Shown: positions 20,192-31,022, counted from the first letter of the stretch. The stretch: 37,833 nt of DNA from Deltaproteobacteria bacterium (GCA_016212705.1 JACREU010000120.1:1-37833), one strand, 5' to 3'. The notes: a model not told the origin generated them from the sequence alone. Translations and numbers: made by a program.

Positions 20192-20782
20192 TTGAAGATA
20201 ACATCAGCCGAGTTCATCACAAGCGCCGTCGCCGCGCCGGGCTGGCCAAAGGACGGGCTCCCCGAGATAGCCCTCATCGGCAGGTCGAACGTGGGGAAGT
20301 CCTCGCTCATAAATTCGCTCACCATGAGAAAGGGGCTCGCGAAGACGAGCTCCACGCCGGGAAAGACGCGGACCATAAACTTCTACGCCATCAACCTGGA
20401 GTTCCGCCTCGTGGACCTCCCGGGTTTCGGCTACGCCAAGGTCTCGCACGAGGAGAGGCGCTCGTGGGAGGGGATGATCGGGGAATACCTCTCGGAGAGG
20501 CGGAACCTCAAGGGCGCGTTCCTCATCCTCGATCCGAGGCGCGACGCCGGAGAGGCGGAGTTGAAGCTCTGCGACTGGATAGAGGGCTTCGGCATCCCGG
20601 TCACAACGGTCTTTACCAAGATAGACAAGCTGTCGAGCAACCAGCTCTCGTCCCGGCTGAAAGTGCTTAAGAAGATCATCCCGGCGCACGAGGCGGTCCT
20701 TTTTTCGGCCACAACCGGCGCGGGAAAGCTCGACCTTGGAAAAAAGATATTCGAGATGCTCTCGGCCCCGGACCGGCCGTGA
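20192..20782 (+). CDS. engB: Ribosome biogenesis GTP-binding protein EngB/YsxC
   Basis: PEIALIGRSNVGKSSLINSLTMRKGLAKTSSTPGKTRTINFY, LVDLPGFGYAKVS, VFTKIDKL. TTG start. Confidence 0.94.
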   Translation: MKITSAEFITSAVAAPGWPKDGLPEIALIGRSNVGKSSLINSLTMRKGLAKTSSTPGKTRTINFYAINLEFRLVDLPGFGYAKVSHEERRSWEGMIGEYLSERRNLKGAFLILDPRRDAGEAELKLCDWIEGFGIPVTTVFTKIDKLSSNQLSSRLKVLKKIIPAHEAVLFSATTGAGKLDLGKKIFEMLSAPDRP

Positions 20783-20947
20783 TAGCGGTCACTGATTTCA
20801 AGGCCCTTTAGGGCTAAATATAATATGAGGCGAAGGCCTCGCCGAGGTAGCCTGCCCAGGGGCGTACGGAAGGGCAAGGGATACCCCTGCTTCATCATCA
20901 GTTGATTTCACTTGACAGAAAGGGCCTCCGAAGGATATTTTTGGAAA

Positions 20948-21658
20948 ATGAAAAACAGACCGATTATTTTAAGCATTGCCGCGTTGTTGCTCTTTGCGGG
21001 TTGCGCCGGCATGGGCGAGCACGAGAAGAAGGTCGACGAGCTCGGGAGAAAGGTGACGGAGCTCAAGGCGTCGATTGACGAGCGCGACGCGAAGGTCGAG
21101 GACCTCAACAACAAGTTTAACCTCCTCCACGAGAAGCTCGAGACCGCGAAGGCCGACATAGAGAAGCTCTCGCGCCCGTTGGTGCCCGAGGGGCTTAAAG
21201 TCGTGCCGTTAGAAGAAGAGCCGTCGTCCGCGGCAACTCCCGTGGTTGAGGCCCCGGTCCCGCCCCCGGTAAAGGCCGAGGGGCCTGACGAGCTTTACAA
21301 CAAGGGGCAGGACCTTTTCCTTAACGGCAACTTCGAGGAGTCGAGGAAGGTGTTCGCAAGGTTTTTGAAGGCCTATCCGGACCATACGCTTTCGGATAAC
21401 GCCCTTTACTGGGTAGGCGAGTCGTACTACTCGCAGAAGGACTTCGTTGCGGCGCTATCCAGGTTCAGGGAAGTAGTCGACAGGTATCCCGGGGAGAACA
21501 AGGCCCCGGACGCGCTTCTAAAGGCGGCGTACTCATGCCTGGAGATGGAAGATATTGAGAAGGGAAGAGAGTATCTCGAAAAGGTCGTAAGGAAGTACCC
21601 GGGCACGGAGGCCGCTTCCAAGGCCAGGAAGGCGCTTGACAGGCTCGCCAGGCGCTGA
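20948..21658 (+). CDS. CpoB/YbgF-like lipoprotein: coiled coil plus TPR
   Basis: Lipobox LLLFAGC, coiled coil, then LYNKGQDLFLNGNFEESRKVFARFLKAYPDHTLSDNALYWVGESYYSQKDFVAALSRFREVVDRYP, typical of the YbgF C-terminal repeat. Confidence 0.8.
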   Translation: MKNRPIILSIAALLLFAGCAGMGEHEKKVDELGRKVTELKASIDERDAKVEDLNNKFNLLHEKLETAKADIEKLSRPLVPEGLKVVPLEEEPSSAATPVVEAPVPPPVKAEGPDELYNKGQDLFLNGNFEESRKVFARFLKAYPDHTLSDNALYWVGESYYSQKDFVAALSRFREVVDRYPGENKAPDALLKAAYSCLEMEDIEKGREYLEKVVRKYPGTEAASKARKALDRLARR

Positions 21659-21695
21659 CCGGCACGGGGAAGGGGTTGACCCTTAAGGAGGGGTG

Positions 21696-22838
21696 ATGAA
21701 AAGGAATCTTATAACGGCGTTTGCTTTTGTCCTGGTTCTCTCCGCGTCTGCCGCGGCCTCTGCTGACGACGCCGTGGTCAAGGACGCGGATAAGGCCGTC
21801 GAGGCGGCGGGTCCGGCCGAATACAAAATAGTGCCGAGAGACACGCTCTGGGACATCTCCGGGAAGTTCTTGAAGAACCCTTTCAAGTGGCCCTCCATCT
21901 GGAAGATAAACCCGTACATAAAGAACCCGCACCTCATATACCCGGGCGACATCGTGAAGATCACGCCGGACGGGATAGAGATAGTGAGCAAAAAAGAGGC
22001 GGGGGCCGAGACCCTGCCAATCGTGACCCTTGAGGACGCTGTCGCTGGTCCAGAGGGCAAGGTGGTGGTGCTGGAGCCTGGCGTTGATAAGGCCGTTGTG
22101 GCTGAGCCGGTGGAGGCGTTGCCGGCGCCACCCGCAGTGGAAGCGCCCTCGAAGCCGTCCGTAAAGTCGAATAACATCCAGAGGAGGGGCTTCATTTCCG
22201 CAAAAGACCTCATTGCTACAGGGTCGATAGCCGCGGCCAAACTGGACAGCAACGTCTATGTAAGCCAGGGCGACTACGTCTACGCCGCGTTCAAGGGGCC
22301 CGTAAAAGAGGGGGACAGGTTCGCCATATTCCTTGAGGAAGCGGATGTGAAGCACCCCGAGACCGGCGGCAGGATAGGCTCGATCATCGACGTGCTCGGC
22401 GAGCTCGTCGTCACGGGCTTGAAAGGCGAAGTCGCTGAGGCGCGTATAGAGGTCTCCTACAAGGAGATACCGACGGACGCGAAGCTCGACGCGGTGAGGC
22501 CCGTCCTGACCGAGGTCGAGATCACCGAGGCCGAGAAGGACCTCTCCGGCTTCGTCGTCTTCGGCGCCGATGGGACCGAGAACCTGGTCAGCGGCGACAT
22601 CGCGTATGTGGACAAGGGCGAGAGGGACGGGCTCAAGAAGGGCAACCTGCTCCGGGTCTACAGGCCCGTAGAGGCCGTGAGCGACCCGAATGACGGCAGG
22701 GACGTAAACCTGCCCCCCATTGAGCTCGGCGCGGCCGTCGTACTGGAGGCCGGCGAGACCACTTCGTCCTGCATAGTTATAAAGAGTTCCCAGCCCATAA
22801 ACTGGGGCGACAGGATATCCACGCTCCGCACCAATTGA
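21696..22838 (+). CDS. Secreted LysM-domain protein
   Basis: Signal peptide; YKIVPRDTLWDISGKFLKNPFKWPSIWKINPYIKNPHLIYPGDIVKI (LysM). ATG 21696 has SD AAGGAGGGGTG. Confidence 0.85.
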   Translation: MKRNLITAFAFVLVLSASAAASADDAVVKDADKAVEAAGPAEYKIVPRDTLWDISGKFLKNPFKWPSIWKINPYIKNPHLIYPGDIVKITPDGIEIVSKKEAGAETLPIVTLEDAVAGPEGKVVVLEPGVDKAVVAEPVEALPAPPAVEAPSKPSVKSNNIQRRGFISAKDLIATGSIAAAKLDSNVYVSQGDYVYAAFKGPVKEGDRFAIFLEEADVKHPETGGRIGSIIDVLGELVVTGLKGEVAEARIEVSYKEIPTDAKLDAVRPVLTEVEITEAEKDLSGFVVFGADGTENLVSGDIAYVDKGERDGLKKGNLLRVYRPVEAVSDPNDGRDVNLPPIELGAAVVLEAGETTSSCIVIKSSQPINWGDRISTLRTN

Positions 22839-22919
22839 CCGCCGGAAGCGAGGGCGTTAAGGCCTCGCCTCCGGTCTTCGCTCCAGTATTTCCTTAAACC
22901 AGCACGGCCAAGGTCATTT

Positions 22920-24008
22920 ATGGATGCTGAAAGCGGATTGAAGCACTGGCTTGCCTTGAGCCGGGTAAAGGGGATAGGGCGTTTTCCCGTATCCGGGATA
23001 CTGGAGAGGTTCGGTGCGCTCGAGACGGTCTTCGCCGGGTCGAGCGCCGCCCTCGGCGCCTATTCAACGGAGTTTGCGGCCTCGATAAAGGCCTTCGGCG
23101 ACTGGGACTGGGTGGATAGGGAAATAGCGCTCGTAAAGGAGGCCGGGGCTCGCGTAGTCCCGTTCGACGACCCCGAGTACCCGCCGCTTTTACGCGAGAT
23201 ACCTGACGCGCCCGCGCTCCTGTATATGAAGGGCAGGAGAAGCGATTACGGGGCGCCCGTTGTCGCCATAGTCGGCACGAGACGGCCCACGCACTACGGG
23301 CTCAAGGTCTCGGAGACGCTGGCCAGAGACCTCGCATCCGCCGGGGTGACTATCGCAAGCGGCATGGCGCGCGGGTGCGACACCTGCGCGCACAGGGGGG
23401 CGCTCTTTGCGGGCGGCAGGACCGTCGCGGTCCTCGGCACGGGCGTGGACGTGCCTTACCCCGGCGAGAACGCGAAACTCTATAACGAGATAATTGAAAA
23501 AGGGCTCGTAGTCTCCGAATACCCTATGGGGACCCCGCCAGTGGGCTACAATTTTCCGAAGAGGAACAGGATAATAAGCGGCGTCTCCGACGGCGTCGTC
23601 GTAGTTGAGGCGCCCTTAAGGAGCGGCGCGCTCATGACCGCGAGGCTCTCGCTCGATTATAACAGAGAGGTGCTCGCGGTGCCCGGGCAGATGACCTCCG
23701 GCAGGTCCGCCGGGACGAACAGGCTCATAAGGGAAGGCGCGGCGATAGTCACTTCAGTTGATGACATATTCGAGGCGCTCTCAATAACGATAGCGCCTGA
23801 GGAAGATAATGACGCTCAAAAGGGAAAGAGGGAGATAGCCGGGGACGAGCTCCTTATATGGAAGGCGCTCAAGGACGAGTCGCTCCACATAGACGACATC
23901 GCCGGCATGACGAGCCTGAGCGCCGCAAAGACCTCGGCGCTCCTCCTCCAGATGGAGCTCAAAGGGCTCGTGAGGCAGGAGCCGGGGAAGAGGTTTTTAA
24001 AGAGGTAG
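22920..24008 (+). CDS. dprA: DNA processing protein DprA
   Basis: VAIVGTRRPTHYGLKVSETLARDLASAGVTIASGMARGCDTCAHRGAL, GTGVDVPYPGENAKLY, EYPMGTPPVGYNFPKRNRIISG, AVPGQMTSGRSAGTNRLIREGA. Confidence 0.95.
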   Translation: MDAESGLKHWLALSRVKGIGRFPVSGILERFGALETVFAGSSAALGAYSTEFAASIKAFGDWDWVDREIALVKEAGARVVPFDDPEYPPLLREIPDAPALLYMKGRRSDYGAPVVAIVGTRRPTHYGLKVSETLARDLASAGVTIASGMARGCDTCAHRGALFAGGRTVAVLGTGVDVPYPGENAKLYNEIIEKGLVVSEYPMGTPPVGYNFPKRNRIISGVSDGVVVVEAPLRSGALMTARLSLDYNREVLAVPGQMTSGRSAGTNRLIREGAAIVTSVDDIFEALSITIAPEEDNDAQKGKREIAGDELLIWKALKDESLHIDDIAGMTSLSAAKTSALLLQMELKGLVRQEPGKRFLKR

Positions 24009-24118
24009 GCGCGCTCGTAAAAAACGCGTCTGTGTTATACTAATCAGCGGCTGGCGGCTTTGGTTATCCATCAGCAAGGAAATATAAAAAGAACATATTG
24101 GGAGAAACAGGGACCGAC

Positions 24119-26257
24119 ATGGGAAAATCGCTCGTAATAGTCGAGTCGCCCGCTAAGGCGAAGACGATAAACAAGTTCCTCGGCAAGGACTTTACGGTCC
24201 TCGCATCCGTCGGCCATATAAAGGACCTCCCCAAGAGCAAGCTCGGGGTCGAGATAGATAACGGCTTCGAGCCCCATTACGAGGTCATAAAGGGCAAGGC
24301 CAATACGATAAAGGAATTGAAGAAGGCCGGGAAGGCCGCGGAACGCATATACCTCGCCCCTGACCCTGACAGGGAGGGCGAGGCCATCGCCTGGCACATA
24401 GCCGAGGAGATCGACAAGAAGAACGAGAAGACGCTGCGCGTCCTCTTTAACGAGATAACCGAAAAGGCGGTGAGGGAGGCGATAGAGCACCCGATCGCGC
24501 TCGACAGGAACAAGTTCGACGCACAGCAGGCGAGAAGGGTCCTCGACCGGCTCGTCGGCTACCAGGTAAGCCCAATACTCTGGGACAAGGTGAGGCGGGG
24601 GCTGAGCGCCGGGAGGGTCCAGTCCGTCGCCGTGCGCCTCATCTGCGACCGCGAGAGGGAGATACAGGCGTTCGTGCCCAGGGAGTACTGGTCGATCGAG
24701 GCCGAGCTTCTTACCGGCTCCGGCTCCGGTTTTACCGCGAAGCTCGCCAAAAAGAACGGGGAGAAGATAGAGCTCGGCAACGAATCCCAGGCGAAGCAGG
24801 TCCTCTCGGACCTCGATGGCGCGGCGTACAAAGTGGCGGAGGTCGAGACGAGGGAGACGAAGAGGAACCCGGCGGCGCCGTTCACCACGTCCAAGCTCCA
24901 GCAGGAGTCGGCGAGGAAGCTCGGGTTCACGGCGAAGAAGACTATGATGCTCGCCCAGCAGTTGTACGAGGGGGTGGATCTGGGCGACGAGGGGCCGGTC
25001 GGGCTCATCTCGTACATGAGGACGGACTCCACAAGGGTGTCGAATGAGGCGATAGCCTTTGCGCGCGCGCACATAGGCGAGAGGTACGGGGTGGACTTCC
25101 TCCCGGCCAAGCCAGCGATATACAAGTCGAAGAAAAAGGCGCAGGACGCGCACGAGGCGATAAGGCCGACTTATTTCCAGTACACGCCGGACGCCGTAAA
25201 GAAGCACCTCTCAAAGGACCAGTTCAGGCTCTACCAGCTCATCTGGAACCGTTTCATCGCGTGCCAGATGTCGAGCGCGCTCATCGACCAGACGAGGGCG
25301 CAGATAACGGCGGGCGATTACTTGTTTACCGCCTCCGGCTCGACGATAAAATTCCCGGGCTTCATGGCCGTCTACATCGAGGGGCAGGACGTCGAGGAGG
25401 AGAAGGAGGAGAAGCTCCCGCAACTCAAGAAGGACGAGCCCTTACAGCTCTCAAGCCTCACCCCGGCCCAGCACTTCACACAGCCGCCCCCGAGGTTTAC
25501 AGAGGCGTCGCTCGTAAAGGAGCTCGAGGAAAACGGCATAGGGAGGCCCTCGACCTACGCGGCGATAATCTCAACCATTCAGGACCGGGAGTACGTGGTC
25601 AAGGACAAGACGCAACTCAAGCCGACTGAGCTCGGCTTCACGGTCATTGGGCTCCTCATAGGGTCCTTCCCCGAGATACTCGACATCGAGTTCACCGCCC
25701 ACATGGAAGAGGAGCTCGACCAGATAGAGGAGGGGCAGGTCCAGTGGAGAAAGACGATGGAGGAGTTCTACGCGCCCTTTAAAGAATCCCTTGAGAGGGC
25801 CAAGAAGGACATGAAGAACCTGAAGGCCGAGGAGACGCCGACGGACATATCCTGCGAGAAGTGCGGAAAGCAGATGGTGATAAAATGGGGGAGGAAGGGG
25901 AAGTTCCTTGCCTGCTCCGGGTACCCCGAGTGCAAGAACACCAAGGACTTCACGACAGACAACGACGGCAAGGTCGTCGCCATCGAGCGCGTCGCCGAGA
26001 CGGTCGAGACGCTCTGCCCCAAGTGCGGGAAACAGATGACTGTAAAGAGCGGCAGGTTCGGACGTTTTCTCGCGTGTTCGGATTATCCGAACTGCAAGTC
26101 TACTCTCCCGGTATCGACCGGCATACCGTGCCCGAACGACGACGGCGGGATGCTCGTCGAGAGGAGGACTAAAAAGGGCAGGGTATTTTTCAGCTGTTCC
26201 AAGTACCCGAAGTGCAGTTACGCGACATGGGAGATGCCCAAGCCCGCCGCGGATTGA
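24119..26257 (+). CDS. topA: DNA topoisomerase I with C-terminal zinc ribbons
   Basis: KSLVIVESPAKAKTINKFLG, DPDREGEAIAWH, SAGRVQSVAVRLI, YMRTDSTRVS; C-terminal CxxC...CxxYPxC modules. Confidence 0.96.
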   Translation: MGKSLVIVESPAKAKTINKFLGKDFTVLASVGHIKDLPKSKLGVEIDNGFEPHYEVIKGKANTIKELKKAGKAAERIYLAPDPDREGEAIAWHIAEEIDKKNEKTLRVLFNEITEKAVREAIEHPIALDRNKFDAQQARRVLDRLVGYQVSPILWDKVRRGLSAGRVQSVAVRLICDREREIQAFVPREYWSIEAELLTGSGSGFTAKLAKKNGEKIELGNESQAKQVLSDLDGAAYKVAEVETRETKRNPAAPFTTSKLQQESARKLGFTAKKTMMLAQQLYEGVDLGDEGPVGLISYMRTDSTRVSNEAIAFARAHIGERYGVDFLPAKPAIYKSKKKAQDAHEAIRPTYFQYTPDAVKKHLSKDQFRLYQLIWNRFIACQMSSALIDQTRAQITAGDYLFTASGSTIKFPGFMAVYIEGQDVEEEKEEKLPQLKKDEPLQLSSLTPAQHFTQPPPRFTEASLVKELEENGIGRPSTYAAIISTIQDREYVVKDKTQLKPTELGFTVIGLLIGSFPEILDIEFTAHMEEELDQIEEGQVQWRKTMEEFYAPFKESLERAKKDMKNLKAEETPTDISCEKCGKQMVIKWGRKGKFLACSGYPECKNTKDFTTDNDGKVVAIERVAETVETLCPKCGKQMTVKSGRFGRFLACSDYPNCKSTLPVSTGIPCPNDDGGMLVERRTKKGRVFFSCSKYPKCSYATWEMPKPAAD

Positions 26258-26282
26258 AGGATTTTGCTTTTTCAGCTATAAT
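26254..26282 (+). promoter_or_regulatory. Candidate sigma-70 promoter at the end of topA
   Basis: TTGAAG (26254-26259), 17 nt, TATAAT (26277-26282). Implies a ~220-nt leader before the receiver-PilZ gene. Confidence 0.55.
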
Positions 26283-26511
26283 TCCTCTGAGGATGGCGGC
26301 GGGGACGGCGACGGCAGACCCGTTTCAAGGCGCAATAGATTTTCCGAGGTCTTGACGGCGGCCTTTAGGTCCTTGTCTTCATACGCCTGAAATTAATATG
26401 TTGGGCCGGACGCACCCTCGCCTCCAAGACTCTCCAGCAAGTAATCTTCCCCGGCCTGGTTTTTATTCCTCATATGATTCCCGAAAGGGATAACCCTCAG
26501 AAGGAAGCGGT

Positions 26512-27252
26512 ATGATCACAAAAGACTCAAGGAACGTCCTTGTCGCCGACGACTCCGTCTTCTTCAGGACCAAGCTCTCGGACATACTCGTCGAGGCCGG
26601 CCACAAGGTCAGGTTCGCCAAGGACGGCAGGGAGCTCATAAACGAGGTAAGGATAGACTCGAACGGCATAGACCTCCTCATCCTCGACCTGCAGATGCCG
26701 GATATAGACGGGTTCGGGGTCTTGAAGTGGCTTAACGACAACGGGTACAGGGGAAAGTTCCCGGTACTCGCGCTGACAGGCGTATACGAGCCGGGCAACA
26801 TCGTGGAGAAGCTGAAGGGTTTAGGGGCCTCCGGGCTGATGACAAAGGGCTACACCCCTGAGCAGATAATTTTCAGGGTCAACAGGACGCTATTCCCGGA
26901 CAAGGCCTCCAAGGGCATATGCAGGGAGAGGGTCCCGGTCTCCATCCCCGTGGACTTCATACTGGGCGACCGCGCGAGGACCGGCTTTCTCCTTAACCTC
27001 AGCGAGACCGGAGCGTTCCTCCACACCAAGGCGGACCTCTTGACCGGGGCGATGCTCCGGCTTAAATTTACGATCCCCGGCGCGGACAAGGTCATAGACC
27101 TTAAGTGCATAATAAAGTGGTCTACCTCCGAGGTCGCCTCGAAGACGCTATTCGGGGGCTACGGCCTCATGTACACGTCCGTAACGGACGAGGACCAGGA
27201 GATACTGAAAACCTTTATCGCTAACGAGAGCAGGAAGCTGGCTGAGGGGTAG
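26512..27252 (+). CDS. Response-regulator receiver domain fused to a PilZ domain
   Basis: NVLVADDSVFFRTKLSDIL...LLILDLQMPDIDGFGVLKWL...ALTGVYEPG; C-terminal RERVPVSIPVDF...LLNLSETGAFL PilZ-like region. Confidence 0.88.
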   Translation: MITKDSRNVLVADDSVFFRTKLSDILVEAGHKVRFAKDGRELINEVRIDSNGIDLLILDLQMPDIDGFGVLKWLNDNGYRGKFPVLALTGVYEPGNIVEKLKGLGASGLMTKGYTPEQIIFRVNRTLFPDKASKGICRERVPVSIPVDFILGDRARTGFLLNLSETGAFLHTKADLLTGAMLRLKFTIPGADKVIDLKCIIKWSTSEVASKTLFGGYGLMYTSVTDEDQEILKTFIANESRKLAEG

Positions 27253-27265
27253 AGGCGGTTTGTTG

Positions 27266-27438
27266 CCATTGCGAGGAGCGGTCCTCGCCGGACCGGCAAA
27301 TCCGTATCAAAGCGCCTCAGCCCGGAAAAGTCTACAGGCGCCGATTCGGCTTTGGCCGTGCGCCGAGCACGCGACGAGGCAATCTCCGGGTTATGACGTG
27401 CTTAAAGGATGAGATTGCTTCACTTCGCCCACAATGAC
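27266..27438. repeat. Composite dispersed repeat (CATTGCGAGGAGC ... GCGACGAGGCAATCTCC ... GAGATTGCTTCACTTCGCCCACAATGAC)
   Basis: Contains module copy 2 at 27276-27308 (32/33 match to 13864-13896) and the half-motif at 27411-27438. Confidence 0.75.
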
Positions 27439-27526
27439 AAGGTAAGGATTGGAAGGGGTTTACCCGGGAGTTTCCTTTAAGGAGGCTTCCGGGTTTTGTT
27501 TTATAGAGACATGCGGCAGAGGGCGC

Positions 27527-28009
27527 TCAGCCGCGCCTTAAGTAGTAGAAGACTGCGGCAAGTCCCACGCCGGACGTTATCGCGGAGTCCGCGATATTGA
27601 AGGCGGGCCAGTAGTAGGGGCCCGCGTGGAAGTAGAGGAAGTCGACGACCGAGCCGAACCTGACCCTGTCTACGAGGTTCCCTGCCGCGCCCCCGGCGAC
27701 GAGCGAGAGGCCGAGCGCGACGATGGAGTCCTTCGTTTCCTTCAGGAGAAAGAATATAACGGCGAGCGCCGCGCCGGAAGTCGCGATGAGGAAGACCCTG
27801 CGCGCGACGCCCCCCTCGTTGAATATCCCGAAGGCCGCGCCTGGGTTCCTGAAGTGTACGAGGTCGAAGAACCCTGCGATGATCTCGACGGACTCTCCCT
27901 CCTGGAAATAATGGATGACAACGAGCTTGGATATCTGGTCTATCACAAGCACGGCGAGCGCAATTATGACGAGGAGCCGGAGGTTTTTTATCTGAGCGCC
28001 TCCGTGCAT
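27527..28009 (-). CDS. lspA: Lipoprotein signal peptidase (signal peptidase II)
   Basis: [85 protein letters not shown] start at 28009; overlaps the ileS 3' end. Confidence 0.94.
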   Translation of the reverse strand: MHGGAQIKNLRLLVIIALAVLVIDQISKLVVIHYFQEGESVEIIAGFFDLVHFRNPGAAFGIFNEGGVARRVFLIATSGAALAVIFFLLKETKDSIVALGLSLVAGGAAGNLVDRVRFGSVVDFLYFHAGPYYWPAFNIADSAITSGVGLAAVFYYLRRG

Positions 28010-30792
28010 CTGTCGCAAAGCGTGGGGTGCGCGGCGTTATCTCCCACGCGGGGGCTGTAATGCCAGCACCTCTCGCACTTGTTGCCGGAGGCCTTTCTAA
28101 CCACGAAGTCCGCAATGTCGGTTGAGTAGAGGTGCGCCTCCCCGGCTGTATCCGTTGGGCCCGAGCCGATAGTCAGCCTCGATATGATGAGTACCTCTTC
28201 GAGCGCGCGGGCCTCTTCTTTTATGAGGGCCTCGTCCTTTTTAGGGTATACGACGACCTCGGCGTCAAGCGGGTGCCCTATGAGCTTTGTCTGCCGCGCC
28301 CCTTCGAGGGCCTTCGATATGTCGGCCTTTACGCGCGCGAGCTCGTCCCACTTCTCCTCGAGCTTGTCGTCTATCCAGGAGGCGTTCGGAACAGGCATCG
28401 CGGAGAGGTGGACGCTCTCCGCCTTTTCCCCCGGCATGAACGACCACGCCTCTTCAGAGGTGAAGACGAGGACCGGGGCGGTGAGCCGCACGAGGTGGTC
28501 GAGGACGTGGTATATCGCCGTCTGCGCGGCCCTCCTGCCCCTGGAATCCGCCCTGCAGGTGTAGAGCCTGTCCTTTATGACGTCGAGGTAGAAGGCGCTC
28601 AAGTCCACTGAGCAGAAGTTGTGGACTGAGTGGTATATGACGTGGAACTCGAAGGTCTTGTAGGCCTCGAGGACCCGTTCCGTAAGCCTTGAGAGCTTGT
28701 GGAGCGTCAGCCTGTCGAGCTCCTCGAGCTCCTCGAGCTCATTGAACGGGACGAGGTCCTTGACAGGGTCGAAGTCGTAGAGGTTGCCCAATATGTACCT
28801 GAATGTGTTCCTTATCCTCCTGTACGCCTCGGAGAGCCTCTTTAAAATCTCCTCAGAGATGCGGATATCCTCCCTGTAGTCCTCTGCCGCGACCCAGAGC
28901 CTCAATACCTCGGCGCCGTACTTGTTAATCACCTCCTGAGGGGCGATAACGTTGCCGATGGACTTGGACATCTTGCGCCCCTCGCCGTCGACGACGAACC
29001 CGTGCGTCAATACCGCCTTGTACGGGGGTGTCGAGCGCGTGCCAATGGAAGCGAGCAAGGACGAGTGGAACCAGCCCCTGTGCTGGTCGCTCCCTTCGAG
29101 GTAGAGGTCCGCCGGGAATTTGAGGTTTTCTCTCTTCTCCAGCACGGCAGAGAAGGAGACGCCGGAGTCGAACCAGACGTCGAGTATGTCCTCTTCTCTC
29201 TCAAAATCGGTTTTACCGCACTTCGGGCACTTAATGCCCTCTGGGATGAGGTCTTTAAGCTCCCTCTCGAACCATATGTCGGCCCCGTCTTTCTCAAAGT
29301 CGTCGGCGAGTTTCTCCGTCACCTTTACGTCGAGGAACGAATGCAGGCAGGACTTGCACCGTAGCGCCGGTATCGGCACGCCCCACGCCCGCTGTCTCGA
29401 TAAGCACCAGTCCGGCCTGTTCACGATCATGTTGTATATGCGGTCCCGGCCCCACGAGGGTATCCATTCGACCTGCTTGTCTATCGCTTCAAGCGCCTTC
29501 TTTCTTAAGTCCCCGGCCTCCATCGAGGCGAACCACTGCTCGGTGGCGCGGAATATGATGGGAGACTTGCACCTCCAGCAGTGCGGGTACGAGTGTCTTA
29601 TATCCTCTTTCAGAAGGAGCGCGCCTTTTTCCCTTAAGACAGTTATGATATTCTCGTTTGCCTTGAATACGAACTGGCCTTCGAACTCCGGGACCTCTTT
29701 CGTGAACTTGCCGTGGTTGTCGACCGGGTTGTAGATGTCGAGTCCGTATTTCAGGCCAATCTCGTAGTCATCCTGGCCGTGGCCGGGGGCGATGTGTACG
29801 CAACCCGTGCCTGCCTCCAGCGTAACATGCCCGCCGGGGAGCAGGACGGATGCGCGGTCGATGAAGGGGTGTTTCGCCTTAAGTCCTTCGATATCCGAGT
29901 AGCGGAATTTTTTTACGACCTTCGCGTCAGTCCAGCCGAACTTGGCTGATACGGTCTCAAGGAGCCCCTCTGCTACGATATACGCGTCCTTGTCATGTAC
30001 GACAAGGACGTAGTCGAGCTCCGGATGAAGCGCGACTGCGAGGTTCGCGGGCAGGGTCCACGGGGTAGTCGTCCAGATGACGACAAAGGCCTTTCCGGAG
30101 ATATTCACCTTGAGCCTGTCAGAGAGCTCCTGCCGGTCGAGCGCGAACCTTACGAATATCGAAGGCGACGTCTTGTCGGCGTACTCTACCTCGGCTTCGG
30201 CGAGAGCTGTCGCGCACGATGAGCACCAGTGCACGGGTTTTTTCCCCTTGTAGACGAGGCCTTTTTCTTTGAACCTTCCGAGCTCCCTCATTATCGAGGC
30301 CTGGTAGGAAAAATTCATGGTGAGGTAGGGGTTTTCCCACTCGCCGAATACGCCGAGCCTCTTGAAGTCCGCGCGCTGGACGTCGATGAACTTCGAGGCG
30401 TACGCCCTGCACCGTTTTCTTATCTCCGCTTTTGAGAGAGACTGCTTCTTGCCGCCGAGCTCCTTTTCGACCTGGAGCTCTATGGGGAGGCCGTGGCAGT
30501 CCCACCCCGGCACGTAGTCTGCCGCGAAACCCGTCATGGACCTCGATTTGACGATGAAGTCCTTTAGGAGTTTGTTCAGCGCGTGGCCTATGTGGATGTT
30601 CCCGTTCGCGTACGGCGGGCCGTCGTGGAGTATGTACTTCTCCCGGCCCTTGCCTGCAACGGTTATCTTCCCGTAAAGCCCGTTCTCCTCCCAGGCCTTC
30701 AGCATCTCAGGCTCTTTTTTCGGGAGCTCGGCCCTCATCTGGAAGTCGGTCTTCGGGAGGTTGAGCGTGTTCTTATAGTCTATTTCCGCCAC
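27988..30792 (-). CDS. ileS: Isoleucyl-tRNA synthetase
   Basis: [19 protein letters not shown] (HIGH), [12 protein letters not shown] (KMSKS), C-terminal zinc site [24 protein letters not shown]. Confidence 0.97.
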   Translation of the reverse strand: MAEIDYKNTLNLPKTDFQMRAELPKKEPEMLKAWEENGLYGKITVAGKGREKYILHDGPPYANGNIHIGHALNKLLKDFIVKSRSMTGFAADYVPGWDCHGLPIELQVEKELGGKKQSLSKAEIRKRCRAYASKFIDVQRADFKRLGVFGEWENPYLTMNFSYQASIMRELGRFKEKGLVYKGKKPVHWCSSCATALAEAEVEYADKTSPSIFVRFALDRQELSDRLKVNISGKAFVVIWTTTPWTLPANLAVALHPELDYVLVVHDKDAYIVAEGLLETVSAKFGWTDAKVVKKFRYSDIEGLKAKHPFIDRASVLLPGGHVTLEAGTGCVHIAPGHGQDDYEIGLKYGLDIYNPVDNHGKFTKEVPEFEGQFVFKANENIITVLREKGALLLKEDIRHSYPHCWRCKSPIIFRATEQWFASMEAGDLRKKALEAIDKQVEWIPSWGRDRIYNMIVNRPDWCLSRQRAWGVPIPALRCKSCLHSFLDVKVTEKLADDFEKDGADIWFERELKDLIPEGIKCPKCGKTDFEREEDILDVWFDSGVSFSAVLEKRENLKFPADLYLEGSDQHRGWFHSSLLASIGTRSTPPYKAVLTHGFVVDGEGRKMSKSIGNVIAPQEVINKYGAEVLRLWVAAEDYREDIRISEEILKRLSEAYRRIRNTFRYILGNLYDFDPVKDLVPFNELEELEELDRLTLHKLSRLTERVLEAYKTFEFHVIYHSVHNFCSVDLSAFYLDVIKDRLYTCRADSRGRRAAQTAIYHVLDHLVRLTAPVLVFTSEEAWSFMPGEKAESVHLSAMPVPNASWIDDKLEEKWDELARVKADISKALEGARQTKLIGHPLDAEVVVYPKKDEALIKEEARALEEVLIISRLTIGSGPTDTAGEAHLYSTDIADFVVRKASGNKCERCWHYSPRVGDNAAHPTLCDRCTEALR

Positions 30793-30900
30793 TTTTTTGG
30801 CCTCTTTCTCGTATTTATCAGGATGTATTCTAATAACATAAGGGAGGCGAAATTAAAACAGCTTTTTGGTGCTAGGCGCACGGCCAAAGCCGTTGGATAC

Positions 30901-31022
30901 CTCTTAGGAGTTCGAGTACTATAGCAGCTTGATTTAAATTTTGCCATCCGGCCAGGGTGGACGGCGCACGGCTCTTTAGAGGTTTGTATACTACAACCGC
31001 TTGATTTGAATTTTGCCCATCC
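30901..31022. repeat. Imperfect tandem repeat in the divergent ileS/uvrB intergenic region
   Basis: CTCTTAGGAGTTCGAGTACTATAGCAGCTTGATTTAAATTTTGCCATCC (30901-30949) versus CTCTTTAGAGGTTTGTATACTACAACCGCTTGATTTGAATTTTGCCCATCC (30972-31022). Confidence 0.8.

Noticed and set aside
20820-20911. Possible small RNA between engB and the TPR lipoprotein (GAGGC-GAAG-GCCTC and CAGGGG...CCCCTG pairings)
   Set aside because: Pairings are short and GC-rich; no match to SRP, glycine, cobalamin or GEMM consensus could be seen, so evidence is insufficient.
22842-22880. Hairpin after the LysM gene as a definite terminator
   Set aside because: The GC-rich stem is plausible (CCGGA...TCCGG) but there is no clear T-tract, so it is not listed as a feature.
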